Below are positions 6,900-17,746 of a DNA stretch of 32,923 bases, one piece after another. This DNA comes from Gp6-AA40 sp050742535. GTDB taxonomy: Bacteria; Acidobacteriota; Vicinamibacteria; Vicinamibacterales; UBA2999. The stretch is taken from assembly GCA_050742535.1 (NCBI GenBank), contig JBOGIQ010000021.1:1-32923 (forward strand). Direction: 5' to 3'. Made by a program: the position numbers and the translations under genes. Under the pieces are notes generated by a model, which was given only the letters and a program-made list of their open reading frames with translations, did not search any database and was not told where the DNA came from. Position 1 is the stretch's first letter; every line of letters starts with the position of its first letter.

Positions 6900-8204
6900 G
6901 TGGACGCCGTACTTGCCGCCGCGTCGGTCGTAGCGATCCTGGCCCTCCTGCTGTGGGCCGGCATCGTGGCGTTGGCGACGCCGGCCGTCACGTATCGGCT
7001 GGGCCGCCGTTTTGCTCTCACGTCACACGCGTTCGAGCATGCGATCTCCTCGGCGCTGGCGACGGCAATGGTCGCTGGGAACCGGATCAGCAGGTTCGAA
7101 GACGGAGCGCAGTTCTATCCTGAGATGCTCTCGGCCATCGCCGGCGCGCAGCGCTCCATCGCGCTCGAGTGCTACATCTTTCATCCGGGAAAGATCGGCG
7201 AGGCGTTCACGGCTGCGCTGGTCGAGCGGGCCGCCGCGGGCGTGCCGGTCCGCATCGTGCTCGATGCGTTCGGCAGCCGCCGGCTGCGACGTCATTACGT
7301 CCGGCGCCTTGCCGCGGCCGGATGTCAGATCGCCTGGCATCCGCGGGCGCGGTGGCGTCGCGCGCACCGGCTGACCAACAGCACGCACCGGGAGATTCTG
7401 GTGGTTGATGGCCGCGTCGCATTCACCGGCGGGGCAGGCATTTCAGAGTGGTGGGCTTCGGAATACAAGAGGCAGCCGCCCTGGCGCGACACCATGGTGC
7501 GCATCGAGGGCCCCGTCGTCGCGGCGGTTCAGGCGGTGTTCGGCGAGAACTGGCTCGAGTGCGACGGCTGCATCCTCGCCGGCGACGAATGGTTTCCGGC
7601 GCTTGAGCCGTGCGGGACGAGCGCCGCGCTGGTGACGAAGAATTCGCCGTCTTTCGACGGCTCCCGCGCCCTGCTGCAGGCACTCGTCGAATGTGCGGTC
7701 AGCGACATCCGCCTGGCGACACCGTACTTCCTGCCGGATCCGTCGTTTCTGGCGGCGATCATCCAGCAGGCGCGCAGCGGGGTGTCCGTTGCGATTCTGG
7801 TGCCCGGACGGCGGATGGATCACCCATGGGTTCGGCTGAGCAGCCGGCGTCTGTTCCGCCCGCTGCTCGAGGCCGGCGTCCGGATCTTCGAGTACCAGCC
7901 GTCGATGATCCACCAGAAGCTGATGATCGTCGATGGGCTGTGGGCGGTCGCCGGAACGACCAACCTCGACATGCTGTCGTTCGAGTATCTCGACGAGATC
8001 AACATTGCGGTGCGCGATGCCGCATTCGCGCGCGAATGGCAGGCGCGGCATGAAGCGGACATAGCGAAGAGCATCGAACTCACGTCGTCATGGCACCGGC
8101 CAGTGTGGGAGAAAGCGCTCGCCTGGCTGGTGTGGACGCTTGCCGGACAGCGGTGGGCGCTGCGTTTCAGGCGTCCGCGCTCCCGCGCCTTCCGCGCGAC
8201 CTGA
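6900..8204 (+). CDS. Phospholipase D / cardiolipin synthase-like membrane protein with altered first HKD motif
   Basis: A 434-residue protein with an N-terminal membrane segment (about residues 3-28) and two PLD domains. The second catalytic motif is intact: H338-x-K340-x4-D in 'HQKLMIVD', followed by 'GTTNLD'. The first reads 'HREILVVD' (H163, E165), with Glu in place of the catalytic-motif Lys. The family transfers phosphatidyl groups to make cardiolipin or cleaves phosphodiesters at the inner membrane. His may suffice for the covalent step, so activity is possible but not assured. The start is GTG at 6900; the 258 bases upstream, shared with the divergent receiver gene, hold no gene and no sigma-54-like site. 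Cardiolipin remodelling fits a stress island. Confidence 0.87.
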   Translation: MDAVLAAASVVAILALLLWAGIVALATPAVTYRLGRRFALTSHAFEHAISSALATAMVAGNRISRFEDGAQFYPEMLSAIAGAQRSIALECYIFHPGKIGEAFTAALVERAAAGVPVRIVLDAFGSRRLRRHYVRRLAAAGCQIAWHPRARWRRAHRLTNSTHREILVVDGRVAFTGGAGISEWWASEYKRQPPWRDTMVRIEGPVVAAVQAVFGENWLECDGCILAGDEWFPALEPCGTSAALVTKNSPSFDGSRALLQALVECAVSDIRLATPYFLPDPSFLAAIIQQARSGVSVAILVPGRRMDHPWVRLSSRRLFRPLLEAGVRIFEYQPSMIHQKLMIVDGLWAVAGTTNLDMLSFEYLDEINIAVRDAAFAREWQARHEADIAKSIELTSSWHRPVWEKALAWLVWTLAGQRWALRFRRPRSRAFRAT

Positions 8205-8594
8205 AGCCGGCCGCTCGTGCCGCCGCTGCCCGCGTCACGGCGCAGACGCCGGGCAACGCTGCGCCTTCTGTGACCGCTCGGTTGTCGATATTCCGACCGT
8301 TATGTCGGTGGCCGTTTCGACATCGTCCACCACATGCACCCGGACGGTGCCCGGTACGTCCGCACTCTCGTCGAGACGCTTGCGCGCGCCGCCGCGAATG
8401 CCGCTGCGTCGTTCAGATCCGGCGTTCGAGAGGCTGTCATGGCGCTCCTCCTCAGGCGGCCTGCGCCCGTACGTTGTGTGCAGAGTCCTGGAGCAACTGA
8501 GGTGCCGAGGACGTGACCCGTTTTGCCGACGGCCATCACAGAGGCAATCTCCTCGAGTCGCGGATGTCTCCGCATGCATGCTGAATCTTCCGGC
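8205..8594. other. Gene-poor stretch between convergent genes, with one doubtful small ORF
   Basis: About 390 bases separate the phospholipase-like gene from the end of PEP synthase. On the minus strand a 46-codon frame (8300-8440) starts at an ATG just after GGAGGAG, a strong ribosome site, and reads MTASRTPDLNDAAAF and on. Its product resembles nothing I know. The neighbouring minus frame carries 'RKRLDESADVPGTVRVHVVD', faintly like the start of a BON domain. Together these could be the remains of a frameshifted gene. I see no RNA gene or convincing terminator. Confidence 0.35.
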
Positions 8595-10995
<2,401 letters not shown>

Positions 10996-11006
<11 letters not shown>

Positions 11007-11274
11007 GTTCGCCTCCCCGGCGGAGCGGCGCCACCGGACGTGTTGCGTGTCGGCTGACGGGCGGGGCAATTGCCCAGCCGCGGGTCCGCCGGCCGCAGTG
11101 CGTGCATTCCAGACAGAGCCGGCCCGGCTCGCGATGAATCATGAATTCGTGACCGGTCAGCGCGCAGAGCGCCTGCTGGACCCGCTGCAGGGCTGAACGC
11201 AGGCGCCACAGCCACGTCGTGAGGCGCGATATGCCGTCGACGTGCCACGGCGTGGGTATCGTGATCGTTGCCAC
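10996..11274 (-). CDS. Small cysteine-rich (putative zinc-knuckle) protein upstream of ppsA
   Basis: A 92-residue protein. The central part reads 'ALCALTGHEFMIHREPGRLC' and then 'LECTHCGRRTRGW', giving a C-x2-C-x2-C cluster plus a preceding His and Cys that could bind one zinc ion. There is no signal peptide or membrane segment; the N-terminus has an amphipathic Trp/Leu-rich helix ('RLTTWLWRLRSALQRVQQAL'). The start is GTG at 11274 with AAAGG a few bases upstream. Its 3' end overlaps the PEP synthase start by 11 bases, so translation is probably coupled. I do not know its function; it could be a regulator or partner of PEP synthase. Confidence 0.65.
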
Positions 11275-11300
11275 GGCGGTTGCCTTTCGTCGCCATCAAC

Positions 11301-11315
11301 GCAAGCTCGATTCCA
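11301..11315 (-). promoter_or_regulatory. Sigma-54-like promoter of the small protein-ppsA operon
   Basis: On the minus strand TGGAAT-N5-TTGC matches the -24/-12 consensus at 8 of 10 positions with GG-N10-GC spacing. The last C is 27 bases before the GTG start at 11274. It is paired back-to-back with the site at 11453. Confidence 0.45.
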
Positions 11316-11452
11316 GCAGACGATTGCCGCCTGGCCCCGAGTGCAGCGCGTTTCTCGCCCCGAGGACGCGGAAAAATCCGGAGCGGTGGGAAGGAGTTCC
11401 TGGCAGTCACGGCGGATCGTGAGCATTGTAGGGATCACGGTGAGCCGAGACG

Positions 11453-11467
11453 TGGCACACGACATGC
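11453..11467 (+). promoter_or_regulatory. Sigma-54-like promoter of the USP-hexapeptide-CBS operon
   Basis: TGGCAC-N5-ATGC matches the consensus at 9 of 10 positions with GG-N10-GC spacing. The last C is 26 bases before the ATG at 11493, leaving room for a short leader with the ribosome site GAGGGA. Confidence 0.55.
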
Positions 11468-11492
11468 CTGGCAGACGCTGAGGGACCCAGTC

Positions 11493-12374
11493 ATGTCGCG
11501 TTTCACGCACATCCTCTGTCCGGTCGATTTCTCCGACACCTCGCAGCACGCGCTCGACCACGCGGCCGCCATCGCGCACCGGGACCAGGCACGTCTGACC
11601 GTGCTTTACGTCTTCGCGAATCTGCCGGCGATGGACGTTCCGCCGCTGGTGCTTTCGCCTTCCGATCGAGAGCGCATACGGGTCGACCTGCAGAGGATGT
11701 GCGCCAACGTGCCGAAAGCGGTGTCCCTCGATCTCGTCATCCGGGAAGCGGAACGCGTCCACCGGACGATTCTCGAGGAGCAGAACGGGCTCGGCGCCGA
11801 TCTCCTGGTTCTCGGCACGCACGGCCGTTCGGGGTTCCAGCACATGGTCCTCGGCTCAATCACCGAGAAGGTCATTCGCAACGTGAAATGCCCGACGCTT
11901 GTCGTTCCGCCTCGTGCACCCGACGTTGCGCCGGGCGCGCCGGTGCGGCTCAAGCGGATTCTGTGTCCGATCGACTTCTCCGACAGCTCGATGGAGGCCT
12001 TCGCCCAGGCACGTGCGCTGGCGGAAGAGACGGGTGCCCGGCTGACGGCGATCGCCGTCGTCGACATCGCCTACGAGCTGCGCGACAGCGCGATGCTCGC
12101 GAATATCGACGTGGAGAGTATCGCTCGTGCCACCGAGTCGGAAACCCGCCGCCGGCTCGCCGGCCTTGTCGGCCACGGCGCGAAGACCATCGATGCGGTA
12201 GTCGCCTCCGGCCCGGCACCCGTCACCGTCCTCGAGCGCGCCGCGCAGGAGGGGACGGATCTCATCGTGATGGGGGTGCACGGACGCGGAGCCCTGGATC
12301 TCCGGCTCTTCGGTTCGACGACGCATCAGGTTATTCGCCGCGCCACCTGTCCGGTGCTGGTGATCCCGTCGTAA
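11493..12374 (+). CDS. Tandem-domain universal stress protein
   Basis: A 293-residue protein with two UspA domains. The first starts 'THILCPVDFSDTS' and ends with GTHGRSG...GSITEKV. The second starts 'KRILCPIDFSDSS' and ends with GVHGRG...GSTTHQV. Both nucleotide loops look functional, unlike the USP at 1640. The ATG at 11493 follows GAGGGA and gives the normal N-terminus; the same frame is open upstream to 11268 but without conserved sequence. A sigma-54-like promoter sits 26 bases upstream, and the gene heads an operon with a hexapeptide-repeat protein 22 bases downstream and a CBS protein. Confidence 0.95.
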   Translation: MSRFTHILCPVDFSDTSQHALDHAAAIAHRDQARLTVLYVFANLPAMDVPPLVLSPSDRERIRVDLQRMCANVPKAVSLDLVIREAERVHRTILEEQNGLGADLLVLGTHGRSGFQHMVLGSITEKVIRNVKCPTLVVPPRAPDVAPGAPVRLKRILCPIDFSDSSMEAFAQARALAEETGARLTAIAVVDIAYELRDSAMLANIDVESIARATESETRRRLAGLVGHGAKTIDAVVASGPAPVTVLERAAQEGTDLIVMGVHGRGALDLRLFGSTTHQVIRRATCPVLVIPS

Positions 12375-12396
12375 TGGCAACACGACAGGCAGGACT

Positions 12397-13233
12397 GTGG
12401 ACACCGCCTTATCACCGCGCACGGAACGGTCGGACGGGCGCGACTGGCCTCGTCATGGGAATCCTCCCATCGGGCCGGCGCTGATGCTCGCGAGGCCCAC
12501 TGCTGCGAGCGGGGAGCGAGCGGTGCGGCTCAGGCGGTGGATGCGCGTGAGCTGTACGGTGATCGACATCCTGGTGATCGAAACGATCGTCTGCGGCGTT
12601 GCGGCGATTCCCAGCGTCGCGCTGTGGACGCAACTCGACGTATGGACACGTGATTCGCCGGGCCTGCGTGTGGCGATGACTGCGCTGTTCGCCGTGCCGT
12701 CGTACGTGCTGTTTGCGCTCATGCTGATGGGCTGCTCGGCGGCGGCCACGTGGATGACGCGCGCGCGGACGACGCCGGATCTCGAGCTCCGCCTGCACGA
12801 CCTGGAATGGCCGCTGCTGCGCTGGGTCCGCTACATGGTCGCCACGCACATCGTCCGGGCGCTCGCCGGCTGGCTGTTCCGTGGCTCGCCGGTCTGGACG
12901 ACGTATCTGCGCCTGAACGGCGCGCGGATCGGCCGGGGCGTGTACGTGAACACACTCGCCATCACCGACCACAACCTCCTGGACCTGGGTGACGGCGTTA
13001 TCATCGGCGACGCGGTTCACATATCCGGTCACACGATAGAGCGCGGGGTCGTGAGGACGGGCCGTGTGGTGCTTGCCTCCGACGTCATGATCGGCCTCGG
13101 CAGTGTCATCGGAATCGGCGTCGTGGCCGACACCGGCTGCCAGATCGGCGCGCTCAGTTTCGTGCCCAAACATGCGCACCTCGACGCGCACACGGCGTAT
13201 GCGGGCGTTCCGGCGAGAAAGCTGGGCGTCTGA
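12397..13233 (+). CDS. Membrane-anchored hexapeptide-repeat (left-handed beta-helix) protein
   Basis: A protein of 278 residues from the GTG at 12397, or 249 from the ATG at 12484; neither has a strong ribosome site. Two hydrophobic segments ('VIDILVIETIVCGVAAIPSV' and 'FAVPSYVLFALMLMGC') suggest membrane anchoring. The C-terminal 100 residues form hexapeptide turns ('IGRGVYVNTLAI', 'LGDGVIIGDAVHISGH', 'VLASDVMIGLGSVIGIGVVA') as in acyltransferases of the LbH fold, ending with 'AYAGVPARKLGV'. The arrangement recalls the C-terminal module of polymer-forming adenylation proteins of the Pls type, here without the adenylation and carrier domains. An acyl-transfer role on an envelope component is inferred only. 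It lies between a USP and a CBS protein. Confidence 0.78.
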   Translation: MDTALSPRTERSDGRDWPRHGNPPIGPALMLARPTAASGERAVRLRRWMRVSCTVIDILVIETIVCGVAAIPSVALWTQLDVWTRDSPGLRVAMTALFAVPSYVLFALMLMGCSAAATWMTRARTTPDLELRLHDLEWPLLRWVRYMVATHIVRALAGWLFRGSPVWTTYLRLNGARIGRGVYVNTLAITDHNLLDLGDGVIIGDAVHISGHTIERGVVRTGRVVLASDVMIGLGSVIGIGVVADTGCQIGALSFVPKHAHLDAHTAYAGVPARKLGV

Positions 13234-13266
13234 ACACGGCCACCTGGACCTGAGAGGAGGATAGAG

Positions 13267-13731
13267 ATGAAGATCAAAGACATCATGACGCGCGAGCCGG
13301 CCATCTGTACGCCGAGCACCAACCTGGCGGTGGCCGCAAAGCTCATGCTCGACGCCGACTGCGGAATCCTTCCGGTCGTGGACGACGAGAGCAAGCTTGT
13401 CGGCGTCGTCACCGACCGCGACATGTACATCGCCCTTGCCACCAGGAACAGGCTGGCGTCGCAGGTGACAGTGGGAGAAGTCGCGCGCACGAACGTCTTC
13501 ACGTGTGCCCCGGACGACGATGTGGAGTCGGCCCTCCGGACGATGCAGCAGCACCGGGTCCGCCGGCTGCCGGTCGCAGGGTTCGGCGGTGCAGTCGTGG
13601 GTATCGTCTCGATGAACGACATCGTCCTTGCAGCCGGAGCACGGAAGCCGGTTCGCAACGAGGCGGTCGTCGAGACGCTGCAGGCGATCTGCGCACATCA
13701 CGTGCCCGTGCCGCACATCACGGCGGCGTGA
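13267..13731 (+). CDS. Two-CBS-domain protein
   Basis: A 154-residue protein built of a pair of CBS domains (about residues 1-60 and 72-132), with 'IKDIMTREPAICTPSTNLA', 'GVVTDRDMYIALA' and 'GIVSMNDIVLAAGA'. CBS pairs bind adenosine nucleotides (AMP, ATP, SAM or c-di-AMP) and act as energy sensors; stand-alone ones such as Rv2626c are strongly induced in hypoxic mycobacteria. The last 20 residues ('AICAHHVPVPHITAA') are His-rich. GAGAGGAGG just before the ATG is the strongest ribosome site in this operon. A long perfect hairpin begins two bases after the stop codon. Confidence 0.93.
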   Translation: MKIKDIMTREPAICTPSTNLAVAAKLMLDADCGILPVVDDESKLVGVVTDRDMYIALATRNRLASQVTVGEVARTNVFTCAPDDDVESALRTMQQHRVRRLPVAGFGGAVVGIVSMNDIVLAAGARKPVRNEAVVETLQAICAHHVPVPHITAA

Positions 13732-13733
13732 CA

Positions 13734-13768
13734 GCGAGGTGGTAGTTGGCTACCAACTACCACCTCGC
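13734..13768 (+). terminator. Perfect 16-bp hairpin directly after the CBS gene
   Basis: Arms GCGAGGTGGTAGTTGG and CCAACTACCACCTCGC pair perfectly around the three-base loop CTA. It starts two bases after the CBS stop and ends two bases before the ATG of the broken ZIP gene. No T-run follows, so it may block read-through only partly, stabilise the upstream mRNA end, or occlude the ZIP ribosome site. Confidence 0.5.
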
Positions 13769-13770
13769 CA

Positions 13771-14155
13771 ATGGCCGTCCCTGTCGACGCGTTTCGTGCT
13801 GCCGATCCGGTGGCACAGGCCTTCGTGGCGACGCTTGGCACCGATGCGTTGACGGCCATCGGCACCCTGCCCGTGTTTCTCTTCCGCAGCGCGCCGCGTC
13901 GTCTGATGGACGCGATGATGGGGTTCGCCGGCGGGGTGATGGTGGCCGCTTCGTGCTGGTCGCTGCTTGCTGGTGCCTTCCATCGAAACGGGCGGGGTGT
14001 CTGCAGCGGTGGTCGGCCTGCTGGCAGGTGGCGGGTTCATCTATGTGGCCGACCAACTGCTTCCGCATCTCCACAGTGAGTGTCCCGACGAAGCCACGAC
14101 GGAGGGACCGCGCGACCTCTGCGGAGACGCCGTCATCCAGCGATTAGCGCGGTGA
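13771..14155 (+). pseudogene. Truncated, frameshifted ZIP-family metal transporter
   Basis: The frame from ATG 13771 gives the N-terminus of a GufA/ZupT-like ZIP transporter ('TDALTAIGTLPVFLFRSA', 'LMDAMMGFAGGVMVAASCW', 'SLL'). Near 13966-13970 the homology jumps by +1 to the frame that reads 'LLVPSIETGGVSAAVVGLL' and 'GGGFIYVADQLLPHLH'. The local sequence CGCTGCTTGCTGGTGCC suggests a four-base insertion (TTGC) relative to an intact SLLVPSIE. After this the frame stops at 14155. Only about three of the usual eight helices are present; the metal-site helices with HNxPEG are missing. It stops four bases before the end of the convergent efflux gene, so a deletion joint is likely. Zinc or iron uptake by this copy is not expected. 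Confidence 0.8.
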
Positions 14156-14159
14156 GCCT

Positions 14160-15356
14160 TCAACGGCTCGCGCGCTCGATGATGCGGGAGCCGTCGCGCA
14201 ACCGATCTCCAGGATGCACAACGACCATCGCGCCTTCGGATAACCCCGACGTGACCTCGGCCTCCTGACCGGTCTGGTGGCCCAGTTCGACGACGGTCAG
14301 CCGCGCACGACCTTCGCTGGCGACGTAGACGGCCCAGCGCGTGTCGTGGCGGAACAGCGCGTTCGTCGGGACCTTCAACACTTTGGCCGCTTCCCAGAGG
14401 ACGATGCGCGTTTCGACGCGATACGCGTCGCCCAGTTCGGCGCAGTCCTCGCCGTCGGCGTTCAGGTCCAGCACGACGTTTACCCGCTGCTCCTCGACGC
14501 CGAGCGCCGACACTTTGGTGAAACCGCCTGGCTCGACGCGCCTCACGGTCGCGGAAAGCACCGCGTCACCGCCCCACTCCTCGACCGTGGCGCGGGCGCC
14601 CGGCCGGACGCGAACGGCATCGGTTGATAACAGATCGACGACGATCTCGATCTGACGTGGATCTCCGATCTCGATCAGTGGTTCTCCGGCCGGAACGATG
14701 CTCTCGCTTTCGCGGAGCCGCTTGAGCACAACCCCAGCGGTCGGCGCCGTGACCGCGACGATTCCTTCCTCCCGCTGTGCTGCCGGCGCGGTGGCTCGCG
14801 CCCGTGCCCGCTCAACCTCGGCGGACGCAGTGCGAACGGCAAACACCGCTGCGTCGACGGCCTCAGCGGCGAGGGCGGCATCCGTCTCGCGCGCCTCGAG
14901 GTCCTGCGCCGCGGTGGCGCCGGCGGCGGTCAGTGTACGCATGCGAGTGAGTTCGCGCTGTGCCTGCGTGAGCGCCGTACGCGCCCGCTGTTCCTCCGCG
15001 CGCGCTCGTCCCCACGATGCCTCGGCGCTCTGCACGCCGGCAGCGGCCTCTGCGCGCGTCCTCGCGTCGAGCAGCGGTGGTGCCTCCGGGCGCAACCGTG
15101 CGACGACGTCGCCGGCGGCGACGCGGTCGCCGGGTTCGAGCTCGATGCGCAGTACTCGTCCGGTTACCGGCGCCCCCACAACGAAGCGCTCGCGAACCCG
15201 GGTGCGGCCCTCCTCGTCGATGGTGACGACCAGGGGGCCGCGCGTGACGCCGGCCAGGTCGACGGGCACTGCCGTCGGCCATAGTGCGACCAGAACGAGG
15301 CCGCCGATGAGGGCAGCCGAGAGCAGCACGCGACGATCAGTCAATACTCGCAGCAT
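14160..15356 (-). CDS. HlyD/RND-type periplasmic adaptor of an ABC efflux system
   Basis: A 398-residue membrane-fusion protein. It has one N-terminal membrane anchor ('VLLSAALIGGLVLVALW'), a first lipoyl half ('VVGAPVTGRVLRIELEPGDRV'), a long Ala/Arg/Glu-rich coiled-coil hairpin (about residues 100-210), a second lipoyl half ('VTAPTAGVVLKRLRESES') and beta-barrel and membrane-proximal domains ending 'LSEGAMVVVHPGDRLRDG'. The ATG at 15356 is five bases from the stop of the permease gene. It would connect the inner-membrane ABC permease to an outer-membrane channel, which is not encoded here. The substrate is unknown. Confidence 0.9.
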   Translation of the reverse strand: MLRVLTDRRVLLSAALIGGLVLVALWPTAVPVDLAGVTRGPLVVTIDEEGRTRVRERFVVGAPVTGRVLRIELEPGDRVAAGDVVARLRPEAPPLLDARTRAEAAAGVQSAEASWGRARAEEQRARTALTQAQRELTRMRTLTAAGATAAQDLEARETDAALAAEAVDAAVFAVRTASAEVERARARATAPAAQREEGIVAVTAPTAGVVLKRLRESESIVPAGEPLIEIGDPRQIEIVVDLLSTDAVRVRPGARATVEEWGGDAVLSATVRRVEPGGFTKVSALGVEEQRVNVVLDLNADGEDCAELGDAYRVETRIVLWEAAKVLKVPTNALFRHDTRWAVYVASEGRARLTVVELGHQTGQEAEVTSGLSEGAMVVVHPGDRLRDGSRIIERASR

Positions 15357-15361
15357 CACAG

Positions 15362-17746
15362 TCACTCCGGCGCCTTGAGGACGCCGACGAGATCGAGCCG
15401 ATCGAGGCGGCGCCGCACCAGCAGCCCCGACACCATCGTGGCGGCGATGACGGTGAGCCACGTCCACGCCATCGTGGCGGGCGCCGCGACGAAGGAGAGG
15501 CGGTACACCTCATTCGTGAAGACCGCCATGATGAGCTCGCCGAACAGATACCCGATGCCAACGCCGATCGGCAGCGCCACGACGGTCAGCATGGCTATTT
15601 CGCCCAGCAGAATCAGTGAGATCTCCCCGCGCGTAAACCCGAGCACGCGAAGGCTGGCGAGATCGCGGCTCCGCTCCGACAGCGAGACCCGCGCCGAGTT
15701 GTAGACGACGCCGAAGGCAATGATCGCGGCGAAGGCAACGTTGATGAAGATCGACAGGTTCATGTGCTCGGCCATCGTGTCGCGGAAGTTCTGCAGCGCG
15801 GTATCGCGCATCGCGACTCCGGCGATCGCCGGCCTCGTCTTGACCGCCGTATAGAAGCGGTCGCGCGCCGCGGGGTCCAGGGTCAGCGCGACGCTCGAGA
15901 CCGTGTTCCCCTCCCGCAGCATCCGGTGAAGCGGCTCGAGCCGCATGTACGCCTGAAGGCCGAGGCTGTCGTCCACCAGTCCGGCGACAGTCATGGCGCG
16001 TACCGGGCGGCGGCCCTCCAGGAGTTCGACATACAGGGTGTCTCCGGCGCGCACCGACAGGATGTCGCCGAGCATCTGCGAGAGGAGCACGCCATGTGTG
16101 GGCAGCTCGATCGGGCCGCGGCCGCGGTCGATCACGCGCGTCAAGTGGGGCGACGGCGGCAGGCCGGTAATCGCCAGCGTACGGGACCGTGTACCGGCTC
16201 GGAGGCGCGCCGGAACGATGCGCGCGGTCTCGATGTCGAGCACCCCCGGCAGGCGGGCGACGTCGTGCGAGACGCGTGCTGCTCGCGGCTCCACGAAGGT
16301 AAGCGTCGCGTCCTGTCGCATGGTCATGTTGAACTGCTCCTCGATGAGCGTATTCATCACGTCGATGAAGGCCAGACCGACGAACAGGACCGCGACCGCG
16401 AACGCGATGCCGGTCACCGACGCCAGCGCCTTCACCGGCTGCCGCTCGAGCGCGCGCACGACCATGCGCATCGCGAACGACAGCCGAAGCGGGCGCCATC
16501 GCGCTTCGAGAAGGCTCCGGCGATATCGTGCCGGCGGTTCCGGCCGCATCGCCTCGGCGGGCGGGATGCGCACGGCCCGCCGTACAGCCGACTGCGCACC
16601 CAGGGCTGCAATCAGAAGACTGCCGGTGATGGACAGCAGCGCGAGTGCCGGAGACAGGTGATACGTGAGCGTCGGAAAGCGAAAGAACTCGTTGTAGAGA
16701 ACGATCAGGTTCGACCCGAGCCATGCGCCAGTCGCGACGCCGGTGATCGCCGCCACGCTCGCGATGACGAGCGCCCACTTGACGTAGTGCCAGCCGACCG
16801 CACCATTGGCGTAGCCGAGCGCTTTGAGCGCCGCGATCTGCGTCCGCTGCAGCCCGAGCGCGCGCGTCAGCGCCACATGCAGCACGAACGCCGCGACGCC
16901 GAGGAAGATGGCCGGAATCAGAAATCCAAAGGTCTGGAGCTGGGTGAGCTCGTTGTCGAGCGTCCATGCCGACATCTGCAGCGATTGCGGGATCGCCCCC
17001 CGACCGCCGTACGGCTCCAGCAGGCGATCGACGCCAGCAATGACGTCGGCCTCTGATGCGTCGCCGGACAGGCTCAGCGAGACCTCGTTGAAACCTCCTT
17101 CCATGTCGAAGGCGGCGCCCAGGCTGCGACGGTTCATCCAGAAGACACCGAATCGACGGGTGTCGGGAAACATTTCCCCGGGGGCGATCGCGTAGACGTA
17201 TTCAGGTGATAACGCCACGCCGACGATGGTCAGTTCACGACGGCGTCCATTGATCAGCGCGCCGATCCGATCGCCGGGATGGAGATTGTGTGACTCGCAG
17301 AACAGCTCGCTGGCGAGGACTTCGTCGGGCCGCGCCGCGTCTGGCCAGCGACCTCGGCGCAGGAACACGTCGTTGAGAGGCGGGCGGCCCCGGTCCGGAA
17401 TCGAAATCAGCCGGCCGGTTGCCGGTTCGGGCATGCCGGCGACGTCGAGCGTGACGTCCACGACGACGCGGGTGGCGACGTCGTGAACCCCCGGAAGGGC
17501 CCTGAGCCGCCCGTCGAGGTGAGACGGTGCGCGCTTCAGCGAGGCGAACACGTGCGCGAAACGCGCCTCCTCGTAGTACGACGCCCGGGCTCGCTGCAGC
17601 GACTCGAAGTTCGAGAAATAGGCGACGAACATCGTCACGCCCGCTGCCATGACTGCGGCAATGGCTGTGGCCTGCCCTTTCATGCTCCACAGGTCGCGCA
17701 GCAGCTTGCGGTTGAGCATGTCGATCCACGCCGGCATCGTCACCAT
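15362..17746 (-). CDS. ABC transporter permease with two FtsX domains
   Basis: A 794-residue integral membrane protein. It has an N-terminal helix ('ATAIAAVMAAGVTMFVAYF'), a periplasmic MacB-like domain, then a first FtsX domain around residues 265-390 ('FLIPAIFLGVAAFVLHVAL', 'IAALKALGYANGAVGWHYVK'), a central helix and second periplasmic domain, and a C-terminal FtsX domain ('LASLRVLGFTRGEISLILLG'). The duplicated FtsX layout, with about ten helices, is that of DevC/LolCE-type or large 'ABC3' permeases that extract or secrete molecules from the periplasmic side. Its start overlaps the ATPase stop by seven bases, and the adaptor follows after five bases, forming one tight operon. Confidence 0.92.
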   Translation of the reverse strand: MVTMPAWIDMLNRKLLRDLWSMKGQATAIAAVMAAGVTMFVAYFSNFESLQRARASYYEEARFAHVFASLKRAPSHLDGRLRALPGVHDVATRVVVDVTLDVAGMPEPATGRLISIPDRGRPPLNDVFLRRGRWPDAARPDEVLASELFCESHNLHPGDRIGALINGRRRELTIVGVALSPEYVYAIAPGEMFPDTRRFGVFWMNRRSLGAAFDMEGGFNEVSLSLSGDASEADVIAGVDRLLEPYGGRGAIPQSLQMSAWTLDNELTQLQTFGFLIPAIFLGVAAFVLHVALTRALGLQRTQIAALKALGYANGAVGWHYVKWALVIASVAAITGVATGAWLGSNLIVLYNEFFRFPTLTYHLSPALALLSITGSLLIAALGAQSAVRRAVRIPPAEAMRPEPPARYRRSLLEARWRPLRLSFAMRMVVRALERQPVKALASVTGIAFAVAVLFVGLAFIDVMNTLIEEQFNMTMRQDATLTFVEPRAARVSHDVARLPGVLDIETARIVPARLRAGTRSRTLAITGLPPSPHLTRVIDRGRGPIELPTHGVLLSQMLGDILSVRAGDTLYVELLEGRRPVRAMTVAGLVDDSLGLQAYMRLEPLHRMLREGNTVSSVALTLDPAARDRFYTAVKTRPAIAGVAMRDTALQNFRDTMAEHMNLSIFINVAFAAIIAFGVVYNSARVSLSERSRDLASLRVLGFTRGEISLILLGEIAMLTVVALPIGVGIGYLFGELIMAVFTNEVYRLSFVAAPATMAWTWLTVIAATMVSGLLVRRRLDRLDLVGVLKAPE

